64,000 nucleotides of DNA from a virus (IMGVR_UViG_3300044568_004391:87985-151984), one strand, 5' to 3'. Positions 40,573 through 48,933 are shown, counted from the stretch's first letter. A program made the numbers and translations. The notes: generated by a model not told the origin, from the sequence alone.

Positions 40573-40644
40573 TACCCCCACCTGGACTCGAACCAGGAAT
40601 AGAACTTTAGAAGAATTCGGTTATTTCCCTTTAACTATGGGGGC
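40573..40644 (-). tRNA. tRNA-Arg(UCU)
   Basis: A 72-nt cloverleaf with acceptor GCCCCCA/TGGGGGT (one G-U pair), anticodon stem GAATT/AGTTC, loop CTTCTAA and T-arm CCTGG-TTCGAGT-CCAGG. Arg AGA codons are common in this AT-rich genome. Confidence 0.85.
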
Positions 40645-40672
40645 TTATTTTTTTTTTATCCTTTCAACACGA

Positions 40673-40680
40673 CAAAGTTA
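40673..40680 (-). promoter_or_regulatory. TAnnTTTG -7 box for tRNA-Arg
   Basis: TAACTTTG on the minus strand, followed by TCGTGTTGA, 28 nt before the tRNA. It resembles the boxes before other tRNAs at 60411 and 52957. Confidence 0.5.
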
Positions 40681-40705
40681 GGTAATATTCCTCCAAAATC
40701 CAAAT

Positions 40706-41122
40706 TTATTCTCCTCCAATTTGAAGTTTTTCCAAAAGTTTGTCAATTCGGATCCTCCCCTTCTCTCCGATCGGGATTGGGTTTCCTTCTTCATCAATCC
40801 TTACGAATCTGATATTTGTTTTCAGAACCACGGTTTGGTGTCCTGTATATACGTTATGGGCTCTTGCTTCCATATAGAGAGTTATGGATGTGGTTCCGAG
40901 TTTGCTTGGGTATCCATAGATTTTAAGTAATTGACCCTCCTTTGCCGGTCGTTCAAAAAAACATTTATCAATTGATACGGTCACCATTCTTGGTGTGTCA
41001 CATAACTGCATTGCATAACCCGCCGCAGCTCCGTCAATCCATTTAAGTAATGATCCACCAAATAAATTTCCGTGAAAACCCAAATCCGACTTTTTGATTG
41101 GGTGTGTTGAAATCAAGTCCAT
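40706..41122 (-). CDS. Hotdog-fold acyl-CoA thioesterase (YciA-like)
   Basis: This 138-residue protein has the thioesterase pattern 'GFHGNLFGGSLLKWIDGAAA', 'MVTVSIDKCFFERPAKEGQL' and 'LYMEARAHNVYTGHQTVVLK', as in YciA/BFIT hotdog enzymes that hydrolyse acyl-CoA. It overlaps the DHFR stop by one base, giving a two-gene unit. A thioesterase is unexpected in a phage; it may alter lipid or envelope metabolism. Confidence 0.8.
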   Translation of the reverse strand: MDLISTHPIKKSDLGFHGNLFGGSLLKWIDGAAAGYAMQLCDTPRMVTVSIDKCFFERPAKEGQLLKIYGYPSKLGTTSITLYMEARAHNVYTGHQTVVLKTNIRFVRIDEEGNPIPIGEKGRIRIDKLLEKLQIGGE

Positions 41123-41499
41123 TAACAGAATCTTTTTGTTATAATTTTTATATTGTTCGGGATAATTGGAAATTTTGTATCACCAATTTGTTCATCATCA
41201 ATAATCGACAGATAGAGAGTGTCAATCAAATCAATTGTTTTGCGATAGATCTCACCCCCTCCTATTACAATATCGGGATTTAGTTTCAAAGCATCTTCAA
41301 ACTGAAGTCCACTTTTACTTACCACAATAAGTTCCCTTCCTTTAAGAGGGGGTAGGGATTCAAAGGTCTTTCGTCCGACAAGACATTTTTTCCCCATCGT
41401 GACTTCTTTGAACCACTTTAAATCATCGGAACATTTCCACATAAGATTTCCATCTTTTCCGATATAACCCAACTTATTGACGGCGACAATCATTTCCAT
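41122..41499 (-). CDS. folA: Dihydrofolate reductase
   Basis: This 125-residue protein has the DHFR core: 'MIVAVNKLGYIGKDGNLMWK', 'DLKWFKEVTMGKKCLVGRKT' followed by FESLPPL, and 'DIVIGGGEIYRKTIDLIDTL'. It is shorter than E. coli FolA (159 residues) but keeps the cofactor and folate motifs. It would regenerate tetrahydrofolate for nucleotide synthesis. A TATATTTG box ends 4 nt before its ATG. Confidence 0.85.
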   Translation of the reverse strand: MEMIVAVNKLGYIGKDGNLMWKCSDDLKWFKEVTMGKKCLVGRKTFESLPPLKGRELIVVSKSGLQFEDALKLNPDIVIGGGEIYRKTIDLIDTLYLSIIDDEQIGDTKFPIIPNNIKIITKRFC

Positions 41500-41503
41500 G
41501 TCA

Positions 41504-41511
41504 CAAATATA
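41504..41511 (-). promoter_or_regulatory. TAnnTTTG -7 box for the DHFR gene
   Basis: TATATTTG on the minus strand ends exactly 4 nt before the start at 41499. Confidence 0.55.
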
Positions 41512-41532
41512 TTCAAAGAAAGTTTTTAATCT

Positions 41533-41540
41533 ATATTTAT
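41533..41540 (+). promoter_or_regulatory. ATATTTAT box upstream of the amidase gene
   Basis: The box ends 27 nt before the ATG at 41568. Confidence 0.45.
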
Positions 41541-41567
41541 TTTAATAAACAACTATATTTTAATACG

Positions 41568-42419
41568 ATGTCAGATTTCAATATAACAAAACAAAATCTC
41601 CCTCAAGACGAGTATTTCAAAAACGAAACCAAAAAGACCATTTTGGTTCTTCACCATACCGCCGGTGGTCACAGACCCGATTGGACAATTTCGGGTTGGG
41701 ACAAAGATAAGACATCAAAAAACGAATCCATCAGAATCGCAACTTCTTATGTGATCGGAGGAAAATCTGTAAGAGACGGAAACCAAGATTTTGATGGAAA
41801 GATATATGAAGCGTTTGAGGATAAGTATTGGGCTCACCATATCGGGATGAAAACCAGTAACAATGCCAATGTAAACAAACATTCCATAGGTATTGAAGTC
41901 TGTAACTACGGGCCACTGACCTTAACCAAAGATGGAAAGTTTTTAACTTATGTGAACTCTGTTGTTCCTCAATCAGAAGTTTTGGATCTCGGAAAACCAT
42001 TTAGAGGTTACAGATACTGGCACAACTATACCCCAAACCAACTTGAATCGTTGGAATTTTTAATCAAAGATATTATCCAAAGACACGGGATCAACAAAGA
42101 GTTGGGTCTTAAAGAGGCGTTGAGTAAAAAGAAAAACCTTTCGTCAATGACCGTTAGACAAAAACAGGAATTCCTTAATAACAGAGGATATGTCGGAATG
42201 GATGGAAAGAAATTATCTACCGACGGGGTGATGGGTGGGAACACAAAATATGCTGAAAGGATGTATAACGACACAAAAAGAGGTGATATAAATGGTTTTG
42301 AATTTAACGATCTTGCTGTGTTGGGTGGTCACGGAATTTGGTCTCATACTTCATATAGAAAAGACAAGAGTGATATGTATCCTCACCCCAAATTAATTGA
42401 AATATTGAAAAACTTATAA
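41568..42419 (+). CDS. N-acetylmuramoyl-L-alanine amidase (endolysin candidate)
   Basis: This 283-residue protein has an amidase_2-type domain: 'KTILVLHHTAGGHRPDWTIS' (zinc His29/His30 region), 'YWAHHIGMKTSNNANVNKHS' then IGIEVCNYG, and 'LGGHGIWSHTSYRKDKSDMY' then PHP. Residues about 195-240 look like an inserted binding or linker segment ('LNNRGYVGMDGKKLSTDGVM'). It cleaves the peptide from muramic acid. There is no signal peptide, so access needs a holin or packaging. Confidence 0.85.
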   Translation: MSDFNITKQNLPQDEYFKNETKKTILVLHHTAGGHRPDWTISGWDKDKTSKNESIRIATSYVIGGKSVRDGNQDFDGKIYEAFEDKYWAHHIGMKTSNNANVNKHSIGIEVCNYGPLTLTKDGKFLTYVNSVVPQSEVLDLGKPFRGYRYWHNYTPNQLESLEFLIKDIIQRHGINKELGLKEALSKKKNLSSMTVRQKQEFLNNRGYVGMDGKKLSTDGVMGGNTKYAERMYNDTKRGDINGFEFNDLAVLGGHGIWSHTSYRKDKSDMYPHPKLIEILKNL

Positions 42420-42422
42420 GAG

Positions 42423-43016
42423 ATGAATATTTTATCTGAAGCGGTCACTGACCAACCAGTTCGTCAAGTTGTTAAGGACATCATTAAGATGGTGAAAACT
42501 CAAGTGAGTAGAGAATATTATTTACCTGAAGAAGTTTCGGAAAATTATATCCCCGAATATAAATTCCGTCAATTACCATTTGGTTTTGATGTAATTCTTG
42601 ATTTTACTATTGAAGACGATATTGAATATTTTACAAATGCTGATCTGTTGGGTGATGACACCATCGGTGTTTTAATCAAGATAAATAAAAAGGATTATCC
42701 ATCGATAATATATACATTAATTTCGGATTTGAATGATCTTATTGCTCACGAGTTAGAACACATCTATCAGAACTATGGATATAGAGACGTGAGTTTGGAA
42801 AAATATCCTGAATATTCACAAACAACAGGAAAAGATTATTACAAACACCCCATTGAAGTTCCCGCTCAGATCAAAGGATTTCAAAGACAAGCTAGGGTCA
42901 CAGGAAAACCTATTGAGGAATTGATAAGAAATTATTTTGAAAAGAATAAAAAGAGATATGAACTATCGGACGAGGACGTGGAGGATATTATTTCTTATCT
43001 TCTTTCGAAGATTTAA
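42423..43016 (+). CDS. Zinc metalloprotease-like protein with cargo-type leader
   Basis: This 197-residue protein begins MNILSEAVTDQPVRQVVKDI, with L-S-E|A at residues 4-7. The body has 'LNDLIAHELEHIYQNYGYRD', an HExxH zinc-protease motif, and a later Glu in 'HPIEVPAQIKGFQRQARV' that may be the third ligand. It lies 3 nt after the amidase gene. It could process virion or host proteins after entry. Confidence 0.7.
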   Translation: MNILSEAVTDQPVRQVVKDIIKMVKTQVSREYYLPEEVSENYIPEYKFRQLPFGFDVILDFTIEDDIEYFTNADLLGDDTIGVLIKINKKDYPSIIYTLISDLNDLIAHELEHIYQNYGYRDVSLEKYPEYSQTTGKDYYKHPIEVPAQIKGFQRQARVTGKPIEELIRNYFEKNKKRYELSDEDVEDIISYLLSKI

Positions 43017-43626
43017 GAATATTCGAAAAGAATTCTTTTACCAAATCTCCACCTTTTTCAAAAGAAAACCACAAAAGAATTGCTGCAAATATTTTGAAAA
43101 CATCGTTGGTTGACATCTCTTGTTCTTGAATCATATTTGTCAACACGGACATCAACGGAACAAGAGCGGAAAACTTGATTATATTGGAATAGTTTTTAAC
43201 TCCAATTCCAAATTTAGTAAAGAAAGATTCAATCTTTAAGTTTCTCTTTCCCACAAATTCTTCACCGGCTTTTAGTTCATCTTCAAGACCTTTTTCCACA
43301 ATTGAATCGTAAATACCTTTTTTATGGTCTCTTCTTTCAAAGAAAATTGAACTCAAAAGAGAAATAACCAAGAGTGTAATATCTTTTGAATCAAGTTCAG
43401 GATATCTAAATTCATAAAATTCTGTAAATATTTTGCTAAGTGGTGGGATGGCAGCCCCGAATGTCAAAAGAAACTTCAAATCAACACCTAATTCCACTTC
43501 CTTTTCTTTGATAAAGTCTTTTCCATCTTCATATAGATCCTCGAGATATTTTTTTACAGGGGTCACTTTGTTCTCTGACTCCAATATAATTTTTCTTACC
43601 TGAAGATTTTTGCTCTCTAATATCAT
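42988..43626 (-). CDS. Putative packaged membrane-associated protein
   Basis: This 212-residue protein begins MILESKNLQVRKIILESENK; I-L-E|S at residues 14-17 fits the cleavage pattern, and a second I-L-E sits at residues 2-4. Two to three hydrophobic segments (FLLTFGAAIPPLSKIF, ITLLVISLLSSIFF, IIKFSALVPLMSVLTN) and one near 185 suggest membrane interaction. Its 3' end overlaps the converging protease gene by 29 nt. Confidence 0.6.
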   Translation of the reverse strand: MILESKNLQVRKIILESENKVTPVKKYLEDLYEDGKDFIKEKEVELGVDLKFLLTFGAAIPPLSKIFTEFYEFRYPELDSKDITLLVISLLSSIFFERRDHKKGIYDSIVEKGLEDELKAGEEFVGKRNLKIESFFTKFGIGVKNYSNIIKFSALVPLMSVLTNMIQEQEMSTNDVFKIFAAILLWFSFEKGGDLVKEFFSNILKSSKEDKK

Positions 43627-43634
43627 TTGACAAT

Positions 43635-43642
43635 ATATTTAT
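43635..43642 (+). promoter_or_regulatory. ATATTTAT box for the gene at 43658
   Basis: The box ends 15 nt before the ATG. It lies within a 31-nt gap that also holds the opposing box at 43646-43653. Confidence 0.5.
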
Positions 43643-43645
43643 AAA

Positions 43646-43653
43646 ATAAATAT
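43646..43653 (-). promoter_or_regulatory. ATATTTAT box for the gene at 42988-43626
   Basis: The box ends 19 nt before the start at 43626. The two divergent boxes share a near-palindromic TATATTTATAAAATAAATAT block. Confidence 0.5.
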
Positions 43654-43657
43654 TACC

Positions 43658-44182
43658 ATGAGAGGATATTCAACAATGACCGATGAAGAAAGACAATCAA
43701 TTCTTTCTCAACACAAAACATTTTATAACGGATACCAAGTACAAAACGTTCCATCATCGTACCAACCTTTAGAGGAAAAAAGTTATGCCAACGATATGGG
43801 AGGTATAACCGTCAACAATAAAGGTGAGGTTTCTTCTTATAAGAACTATGGAATCAACGAAAATTATCAGTTAAATGAATATGATTTTGAAGATGAGGAA
43901 CCCGTTGACCTATACGACGATATGGAATATTCCGAACTTATGTCAAGCTTGGAAAAAATGCTTGATGAGGTGGGATATGAAGATGAAGATGAATTTGATT
44001 ATGTTGAATCTGAAGTTGCCGAAAAATACAAAATAGAAGAAAGAGTTTGTCCTACTTGTGGTCTTACAGAAGAAAAATGTGGGTGTTCCTACGAGAGCAA
44101 AGTCGATGAAGAAATCAAAGAATCTTTCGAAAATCAGAAGTCAAAGATTCATGAAATGATGAAAAGGATGAAGATTGGATGA
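43658..44182 (+). CDS. Putative packaged protein with a short zinc-knuckle-like motif
   Basis: This 174-residue protein begins MRGYSTMTDEERQSILSQHK. The likely site L-E-E|K is at about residue 37. The centre is very acidic ('DEDEFDYVESEVAEKYKIEE'), and residues about 128-140 hold 'CPTCGLTEEKCGC', a small four-cysteine zinc-binding-like loop. It overlaps the M23 peptidase start by 4 nt. Confidence 0.65.
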   Translation: MRGYSTMTDEERQSILSQHKTFYNGYQVQNVPSSYQPLEEKSYANDMGGITVNNKGEVSSYKNYGINENYQLNEYDFEDEEPVDLYDDMEYSELMSSLEKMLDEVGYEDEDEFDYVESEVAEKYKIEERVCPTCGLTEEKCGCSYESKVDEEIKESFENQKSKIHEMMKRMKIG

Positions 44183-44916
44183 AAAAACTTTTGCGTAAAA
44201 TATTGTTGGAGTTAGAAATACCGAATCCTGTTTATGGTGCATCGAATTCTACTACGATCAGAAGTCGTTATGGTATGAGAAAACATCCTGTAACAGGGAA
44301 AAATAAAATGCATTATGGTATTGATATACCTGTAAAATGTGGTACAAAATTAAAATCACCTGACAACGGAAGAATTACAGAGGCCGGTTTCAAAGAAGAT
44401 GGTTGTGGAGGTAGGATCAGAATTGATCACGGTATGTATTCGACCAGATATTGTCATTTGAAAGAAATTTTTGTAAAGACAGGTGATTGGGTAAATCAAA
44501 ATGATGAGATTGCCAGTACAGGTGGAGAAAAAAACACCAAAGGTGCTGGATTATCAACAGGTTGTCATTTACATATGGAAGTCAAAAGGAATGATCAAAA
44601 TATTGATCCAGAAACAGTTGTTGATTTGTCAAAAAATCCAAAAGAATTTGGAGATGAAAAATTGAAAAAGGGTTATAGGGGTTCTTCGATTGGGACTTTA
44701 CAGTGTTTCTTAAAACATTCTGGGGTGGATAGTAATTTAGAAAAAACAAATTTACTTGACGATGACACGATGCAAGCCATCAAGAAATTTCAGTCTGAAG
44801 TAGGAATGATCGAAACTGGTGAGGTCTCAAATGAGTTAATAATAGAAATTAGAGATTATATTAAGAAGTTAGACAAAGAAACTAAAAACAACATTAAAGA
44901 TTGTTATAGTAATTAA
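44179..44916 (+). CDS. M23 (LytM-type) peptidase with peptidoglycan-binding domain
   Basis: This 245-residue protein starts MKKLLRKILLELEIPNPVYG, with L-L-E|L at residues 9-12. Residues about 25-140 are an M23 domain with zinc ligands His45, Asp49 ('HYGIDIPVKC') and His132 (GCHLHMEVK), plus His93. Residues about 165-235 form a PG_binding_1-like domain ('TLQCFLKHSGV…DDDTMQAIKKFQSEVG'). It would cut peptide cross-links in peptidoglycan. The leader raises the option that it is carried in the virion for entry rather than being only a late lysin. Confidence 0.85.
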   Translation: MKKLLRKILLELEIPNPVYGASNSTTIRSRYGMRKHPVTGKNKMHYGIDIPVKCGTKLKSPDNGRITEAGFKEDGCGGRIRIDHGMYSTRYCHLKEIFVKTGDWVNQNDEIASTGGEKNTKGAGLSTGCHLHMEVKRNDQNIDPETVVDLSKNPKEFGDEKLKKGYRGSSIGTLQCFLKHSGVDSNLEKTNLLDDDTMQAIKKFQSEVGMIETGEVSNELIIEIRDYIKKLDKETKNNIKDCYSN

Positions 44917-45533
44917 TTAATTCTTCTATCCATAAATTTTGGTGATTCTGAATCTTTTTGAGAAAGAATTAAATCAGTATCCTGTAGGAATAAATCAAAA
45001 ACTTCTTTGATGGTTGTTTTATTGTCCGATACGTGTCTAATAATTTCATCGAAGGGGGTAATTGAACCCTCATTTTCTTTTTTATAAAGATTCCCACACT
45101 TGTAGTGAAAAATTGTGTCGTCCTCTAAAGATAAAAATCCGTGTGCGAAATATGGGGGAACAAAAAGAGAAAACCCACTCTTATCATCAAGTTCAAAATA
45201 TTCAAACTTACCAAAGGTGTGGGAGTCTTCCCGTAAATCAACCACAAAATCAATTACTCGACCCTTCAAGACCCTAACTAACTTCGCCTGTGACCAATCC
45301 CCAACTTGATAGTGTAAACCTCTGAAAACCCCTTCTTTTGAATAGGAAATATTGTCTTGAATAAAATACGTTTTAATTAATGATTCATCGGTATTTTGTG
45401 TGAATTTATTTATATTTTTTTTATCTGAATATGAAATTTCATCCCAAATTTGTAAAAATTTACCTCTTTCATCTTCATAAATGTTTTCTTTTATTAAAAA
45501 AACATTGGTCATGGTCGTTTCTTTTATTGTCAT
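44913..45533 (-). CDS. rfbC: dTDP-4-dehydrorhamnose 3,5-epimerase-like cupin
   Basis: This 206-residue protein has the RmlC pattern: 'IYEDERGKFLQIWDEISYSD', 'GVFRGLHYQVGDWSQAKLVR', 'GRVIDFVVDLREDSHTFGKF' and 'LFVPPYFAHGFLSLEDD'. It epimerises dTDP-4-keto-6-deoxyglucose at C3 and C5, or a related substrate. It stands alone, opposite to its neighbours, 14 kb from the glycan island. An in-frame ATG at 45512 is an alternative start. Confidence 0.8.
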   Translation of the reverse strand: MTIKETTMTNVFLIKENIYEDERGKFLQIWDEISYSDKKNINKFTQNTDESLIKTYFIQDNISYSKEGVFRGLHYQVGDWSQAKLVRVLKGRVIDFVVDLREDSHTFGKFEYFELDDKSGFSLFVPPYFAHGFLSLEDDTIFHYKCGNLYKKENEGSITPFDEIIRHVSDNKTTIKEVFDLFLQDTDLILSQKDSESPKFMDRRIN

Positions 45534-45632
45534 TTTTGAATATTTTACTACTAATTTAGTTTAAAAAATGGTTTTTCATAAAAATAAAGATATTTCTTTT
45601 ATATAAAAATAAATAAGAATTTAATTAATCAT

Positions 45633-45947
45633 ATGGAAATTTTAGAAATATACCATTATGAAGTGAATGAACAATTAAAAACTGTTGAAATCACTTTCAG
45701 GTTGACTTCAGATTCTGATGATGAAAGTAGAGTTGATACATTTGAATTTTCTATATTAAACGAATATGGTATACAGATTGGTGATGAGATAGAAGATTTT
45801 GTGTTTGAATCTGAAGAATATGCCGATGAATTTGACGATGACGAATCTGAAGATTGGATCATGTTGGACGAGGATGAATTGATTTCATTTCTAAATGAAT
45901 ATTACACAATTAATCCAAAAAAACTACCCGAAAAAACTTTTTTCTGA
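45633..45947 (+). CDS. Small acidic protein of unknown function
   Basis: This 104-residue protein is strongly acidic ('FESEEYADEFDDDESEDWIM') with a basic C-terminus (KKLPEKTFF). It could be a DNA-mimic-type or chaperone-like protein by charge alone; no family was recognised. Its stop lies next to the next gene's ATATTTAT box. Confidence 0.55.
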   Translation: MEILEIYHYEVNEQLKTVEITFRLTSDSDDESRVDTFEFSILNEYGIQIGDEIEDFVFESEEYADEFDDDESEDWIMLDEDELISFLNEYYTINPKKLPEKTFF

Positions 45948-45954
45948 TATTTAT
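45947..45954 (+). promoter_or_regulatory. ATATTTAT box for the gene at 45959
   Basis: The box ends 4 nt before the ATG. Confidence 0.4.
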
Positions 45955-45958
45955 CAGT

Positions 45959-46441
45959 ATGAAACCATACTCAGATCAACCCGAAAGAGAAGATTATTTA
46001 GATAAGTTGAAAAAACTTATTGGAAAGATTACCCTCACTAAAGAGAGGTTTTTGGGCTTGCAATTGGATAAAATAGAAATTTATATTACACCTTCTTTAA
46101 AGATTATTAGGATCAACACCAAACCTGAAAAATTAAGGGGTTCTGTTGGTCTATCCGAGAAGTCAACTTTGGACACTCAAAAATTAAAAGAATGGGCGGA
46201 TGAACATGGATATCAAGTTAGTTTTGTGGCGCAATTACCAAAACTTAAGAGACACTTGTTCAACATTTTTGGTGACGTTCTCCAAACGGACGACACGTTA
46301 TCTGAGAGTTATGGCAAAAGAAAAATAGAAATAATAATAAAGGAGGAGGAATTACCTGAAAATATTAAAGAGTGGGCATATAATAACCCAGAGAAATTCC
46401 TTCAAAATCTTCAAAGGATTAAAGACATCCTTAACAATTGA
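45959..46441 (+). CDS. Protein of unknown function
   Basis: This 160-residue basic/acidic mixed protein has no recognised domain. The segment 'TLDTQKLKEWADEHGYQVSF' and a C-terminal helix ('NPEKFLQNLQRIKDILNN') are the most structured parts. The start has no I/L-x-E leader. It precedes a run of cargo-like genes. Confidence 0.55.
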   Translation: MKPYSDQPEREDYLDKLKKLIGKITLTKERFLGLQLDKIEIYITPSLKIIRINTKPEKLRGSVGLSEKSTLDTQKLKEWADEHGYQVSFVAQLPKLKRHLFNIFGDVLQTDDTLSESYGKRKIEIIIKEEELPENIKEWAYNNPEKFLQNLQRIKDILNN

Positions 46442-46469
46442 AAACCTTTTATTAATTTGACTTTATCGG

Positions 46470-46477
46470 ATATTTAT
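46470..46477 (+). promoter_or_regulatory. ATATTTAT box for the gene at 46486
   Basis: The box ends 8 nt before the ATG. Confidence 0.45.
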
Positions 46478-46485
46478 CTGGTAAG

Positions 46486-46755
46486 ATGAAAATTTTAAGA
46501 GAAGAAATTTCAAGAATAAAAGAACTAATGGATCTTGATGATGTTGAATTCAGTGGTGACACCGAATCAACAGAAGAGTTGGGTGAGCAGGAAGATGCTG
46601 CCGCAGCATCGACAACATCGACAAGTTCGGGTGGTGGAACACCATCAGTTCCCGTATGGGCAAGTGGAAGAAATTTTGGTAAAACATACATGAATGATCC
46701 CAAGTATAAATGGGAGTCAGGATTAACAAGAGGAAAAGCAAATAGTCTTTACTAA
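46486..46755 (+). CDS. Small putative packaged protein with Ser/Thr/Gly linker
   Basis: This 89-residue protein begins MKILREEISRIKELMDLDDV. The likely site L-G-E|Q occurs near residue 34, after an acidic stretch, and is followed by a low-complexity linker (AAAASTTSTSSGGGTPSVPV). The start resembles those at 48947 and 50215 (…EISRIKELM…). It overlaps the next gene by one base. Confidence 0.65.
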   Translation: MKILREEISRIKELMDLDDVEFSGDTESTEELGEQEDAAAASTTSTSSGGGTPSVPVWASGRNFGKTYMNDPKYKWESGLTRGKANSLY

Positions 46756-48860
46756 TGGCAGAAAACGTAGGTGAAAATTTAGAAAATTCAATCAAAGACG
46801 CAACAGAAGGAACAGGTGGATTGGTTGAAGGATTAGAAGAAGTTACAGAAAAAACAAACGAAGCCGTTAAAGAAATCTCTAATTTCAGTGATTTTGTTGG
46901 TCAAAGTGTTAGTGCCGTAGGTTTTTTGGGTAAAGGATTTTTTGCTCTTGCTGAATCGATAGGGTTGGCCAAAGCGGCAAGCTTCCTTTTTGCAAAAACC
47001 TATATGGACATTGAAGATAGTGTCACCGAAGTAGTTGCGGGTTTTGGTCAAACAAGGTATTTTTCCGATGCGATGCAAAACACACTTGTTGCCGCAAACA
47101 TGGAATTATATGAGTTCGGTATTACATTAGATGAACAAGAAAAAAGCATTGCAGGGTTCAACTCTGAGTTGGATAGGATGAATTTGTTGACAAGTCAAGA
47201 AGTCGTGAGGATGAACATATTGGCAAAAGCAACAGGTCTTAGTGGTGAGGAGATGGCTCAAATGGTTGCACAGATGTCAGATTTAGGGATGGGGACTTTA
47301 ACTGCCATTCAGAACGTCGAGAAAATGGCAGTGGAAGCTCAAAGGTTAGGGTTAAATGTTAAAGCATTTATTAGTGAGATTGGTGATAATATTAAATTAG
47401 TAAATCAATATGGTTTTGATAAGGGGATAAATGGTTTAGCTAAAATGGTGGCCAAAGCTCAAGCTTTAAGATTCGATATTCAACAATCTGTAAATATTGC
47501 TGACACAATTTTAGACGGAGGACCCGAAAAAGCGGTTGAACTTGCCGCGGAACTCGCGACTCTTGGTGGTGACATCGGAGAGTTGAGTGATCCTTATGCT
47601 CTTATGTTTAATAGTCTAAACGATGTTGGTGCAATTCAGGATTCTTTAATCGATCTTGCAAGTGCGGCGGCATCAGTCAACCAAGAAACTGGACAGATAG
47701 AAATTCCGCCCGAAGCAAGATTTAGATTAAGACAACAAGCAAAAATGATGGGTCTTGATATTGATGAATTGTCAACCGCGGCGGTCAATTCAAAAAGACA
47801 GATGATGGCGTTGGAAGAGATCGAGTTTAGTGGTTTGGCTGGTATGTCGGACGAGGACAAACAATTCATTGCAAACATTAGTGAAATCAATGAAAAAGGA
47901 GAACTTGTTGTAAAACTGAAAGAAGGTACAGAGACAAGAGAGATACAATTGACTGATGAGGCCGGAATTACCCAGGCTATGAATGAGTTGAAAGAACAAC
48001 AAGCCGAGGCCACTATGGATCCACAAGATATTTTAAGGGCGAATACTTTGGAAATGAAGTCTTTAAATGACACTCTTAAAATCTTGACAAGTAAAGAAGC
48101 CTTATTAAAGGTGGCTGCGGGAGCATTTGACAGTAAAGAGGTGGAAAAGGTATTGGGGGGACTTAAAGATTCAGTGAATGATGTCACTCAATCAATTTCT
48201 CAGACGGCTTTGAACGTAAAAGAAGTTTTCAATAAAGAACAAGTAACAGGTGAAGATATAAAAGGACTTATAAATGACACAATAGACTTATTTCAAGAAG
48301 ACTTAACTGAATTTGGTAAACATCTTGAATTACCTGAAGAAAGTACAAAAGGATTTAGAGACGCGTTAGATAGTTTGACAAAATATATCAAAGAAAAAGT
48401 TTTTCCTGAAAGAAACACACTTGGTGGTGAAATTGATAAAAACGATACAACGAAAGATTTAGGTGCTGAAATTAATAAAACCAATACAACAACAGGTTTG
48501 GGTGCTGAAATCAACAAAGGGATTACAGTGCCTTTTCAAGAGATGAATAATTCATTAATTCAGAAACCAAATGAATCAACCCAAACAACTACACAGCCTT
48601 CAAATAATTTCCAACCAATAATGGAAAAACAATCCGCTGTTTTAGAAACCATACAACAAAATACAACATATACTCAAAAACAAGAACAGTCAGTTTCAAT
48701 TAAAGATATGAATGTGAATGTAAGTGGTTCAATATCTTTGACCGACAGAAATGGAAATGTGGTCGATATATTACGAAACAACCCGGATGTGAAAAACCAA
48801 ATAGTTATGATTGTGAATGATGCGTTCAAGAGAGGATATGAACCTTATACGGTGGTTTAA
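46755..48860 (+). CDS. Large helical virion-type protein (tape-measure-like)
   Basis: This 701-residue protein is mostly helical, with Ala/Met/Gln-rich segments and two hydrophobic stretches near residues 50-85 ('SVSAVGFLGKGFFALAESIG'). Residues about 555-595 contain three repeats of the GAEINKxNTT type. The C-terminus ('GSISLTDRNGNVVDILRNNP') looks like a beta-domain found at the ends of tail proteins. Its size and composition suggest a tape-measure or other internal structural protein, but no family is certain. It starts in a one-base overlap. Confidence 0.55.
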   Translation: MAENVGENLENSIKDATEGTGGLVEGLEEVTEKTNEAVKEISNFSDFVGQSVSAVGFLGKGFFALAESIGLAKAASFLFAKTYMDIEDSVTEVVAGFGQTRYFSDAMQNTLVAANMELYEFGITLDEQEKSIAGFNSELDRMNLLTSQEVVRMNILAKATGLSGEEMAQMVAQMSDLGMGTLTAIQNVEKMAVEAQRLGLNVKAFISEIGDNIKLVNQYGFDKGINGLAKMVAKAQALRFDIQQSVNIADTILDGGPEKAVELAAELATLGGDIGELSDPYALMFNSLNDVGAIQDSLIDLASAAASVNQETGQIEIPPEARFRLRQQAKMMGLDIDELSTAAVNSKRQMMALEEIEFSGLAGMSDEDKQFIANISEINEKGELVVKLKEGTETREIQLTDEAGITQAMNELKEQQAEATMDPQDILRANTLEMKSLNDTLKILTSKEALLKVAAGAFDSKEVEKVLGGLKDSVNDVTQSISQTALNVKEVFNKEQVTGEDIKGLINDTIDLFQEDLTEFGKHLELPEESTKGFRDALDSLTKYIKEKVFPERNTLGGEIDKNDTTKDLGAEINKTNTTTGLGAEINKGITVPFQEMNNSLIQKPNESTQTTTQPSNNFQPIMEKQSAVLETIQQNTTYTQKQEQSVSIKDMNVNVSGSISLTDRNGNVVDILRNNPDVKNQIVMIVNDAFKRGYEPYTVV

Positions 48861-48926
48861 AAATACAAAACTTCCAAATCACACAAAATTAAGTAATACA
48901 AGTTTCAATTTTTTAATTGATCTGAG

Positions 48927-48933
48927 TATTTAT
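48927..48933 (+). promoter_or_regulatory. TATTTAT box for the gene at 48947
   Basis: The box ends 13 nt before the ATG. Confidence 0.5.

Noticed and set aside
47636-48187. 183-codon minus-strand frame opposite the tape-measure-like gene
   Set aside because: Ser/Ala-rich shadow of a helical coding sequence; the + strand frame is continuous over 701 codons.
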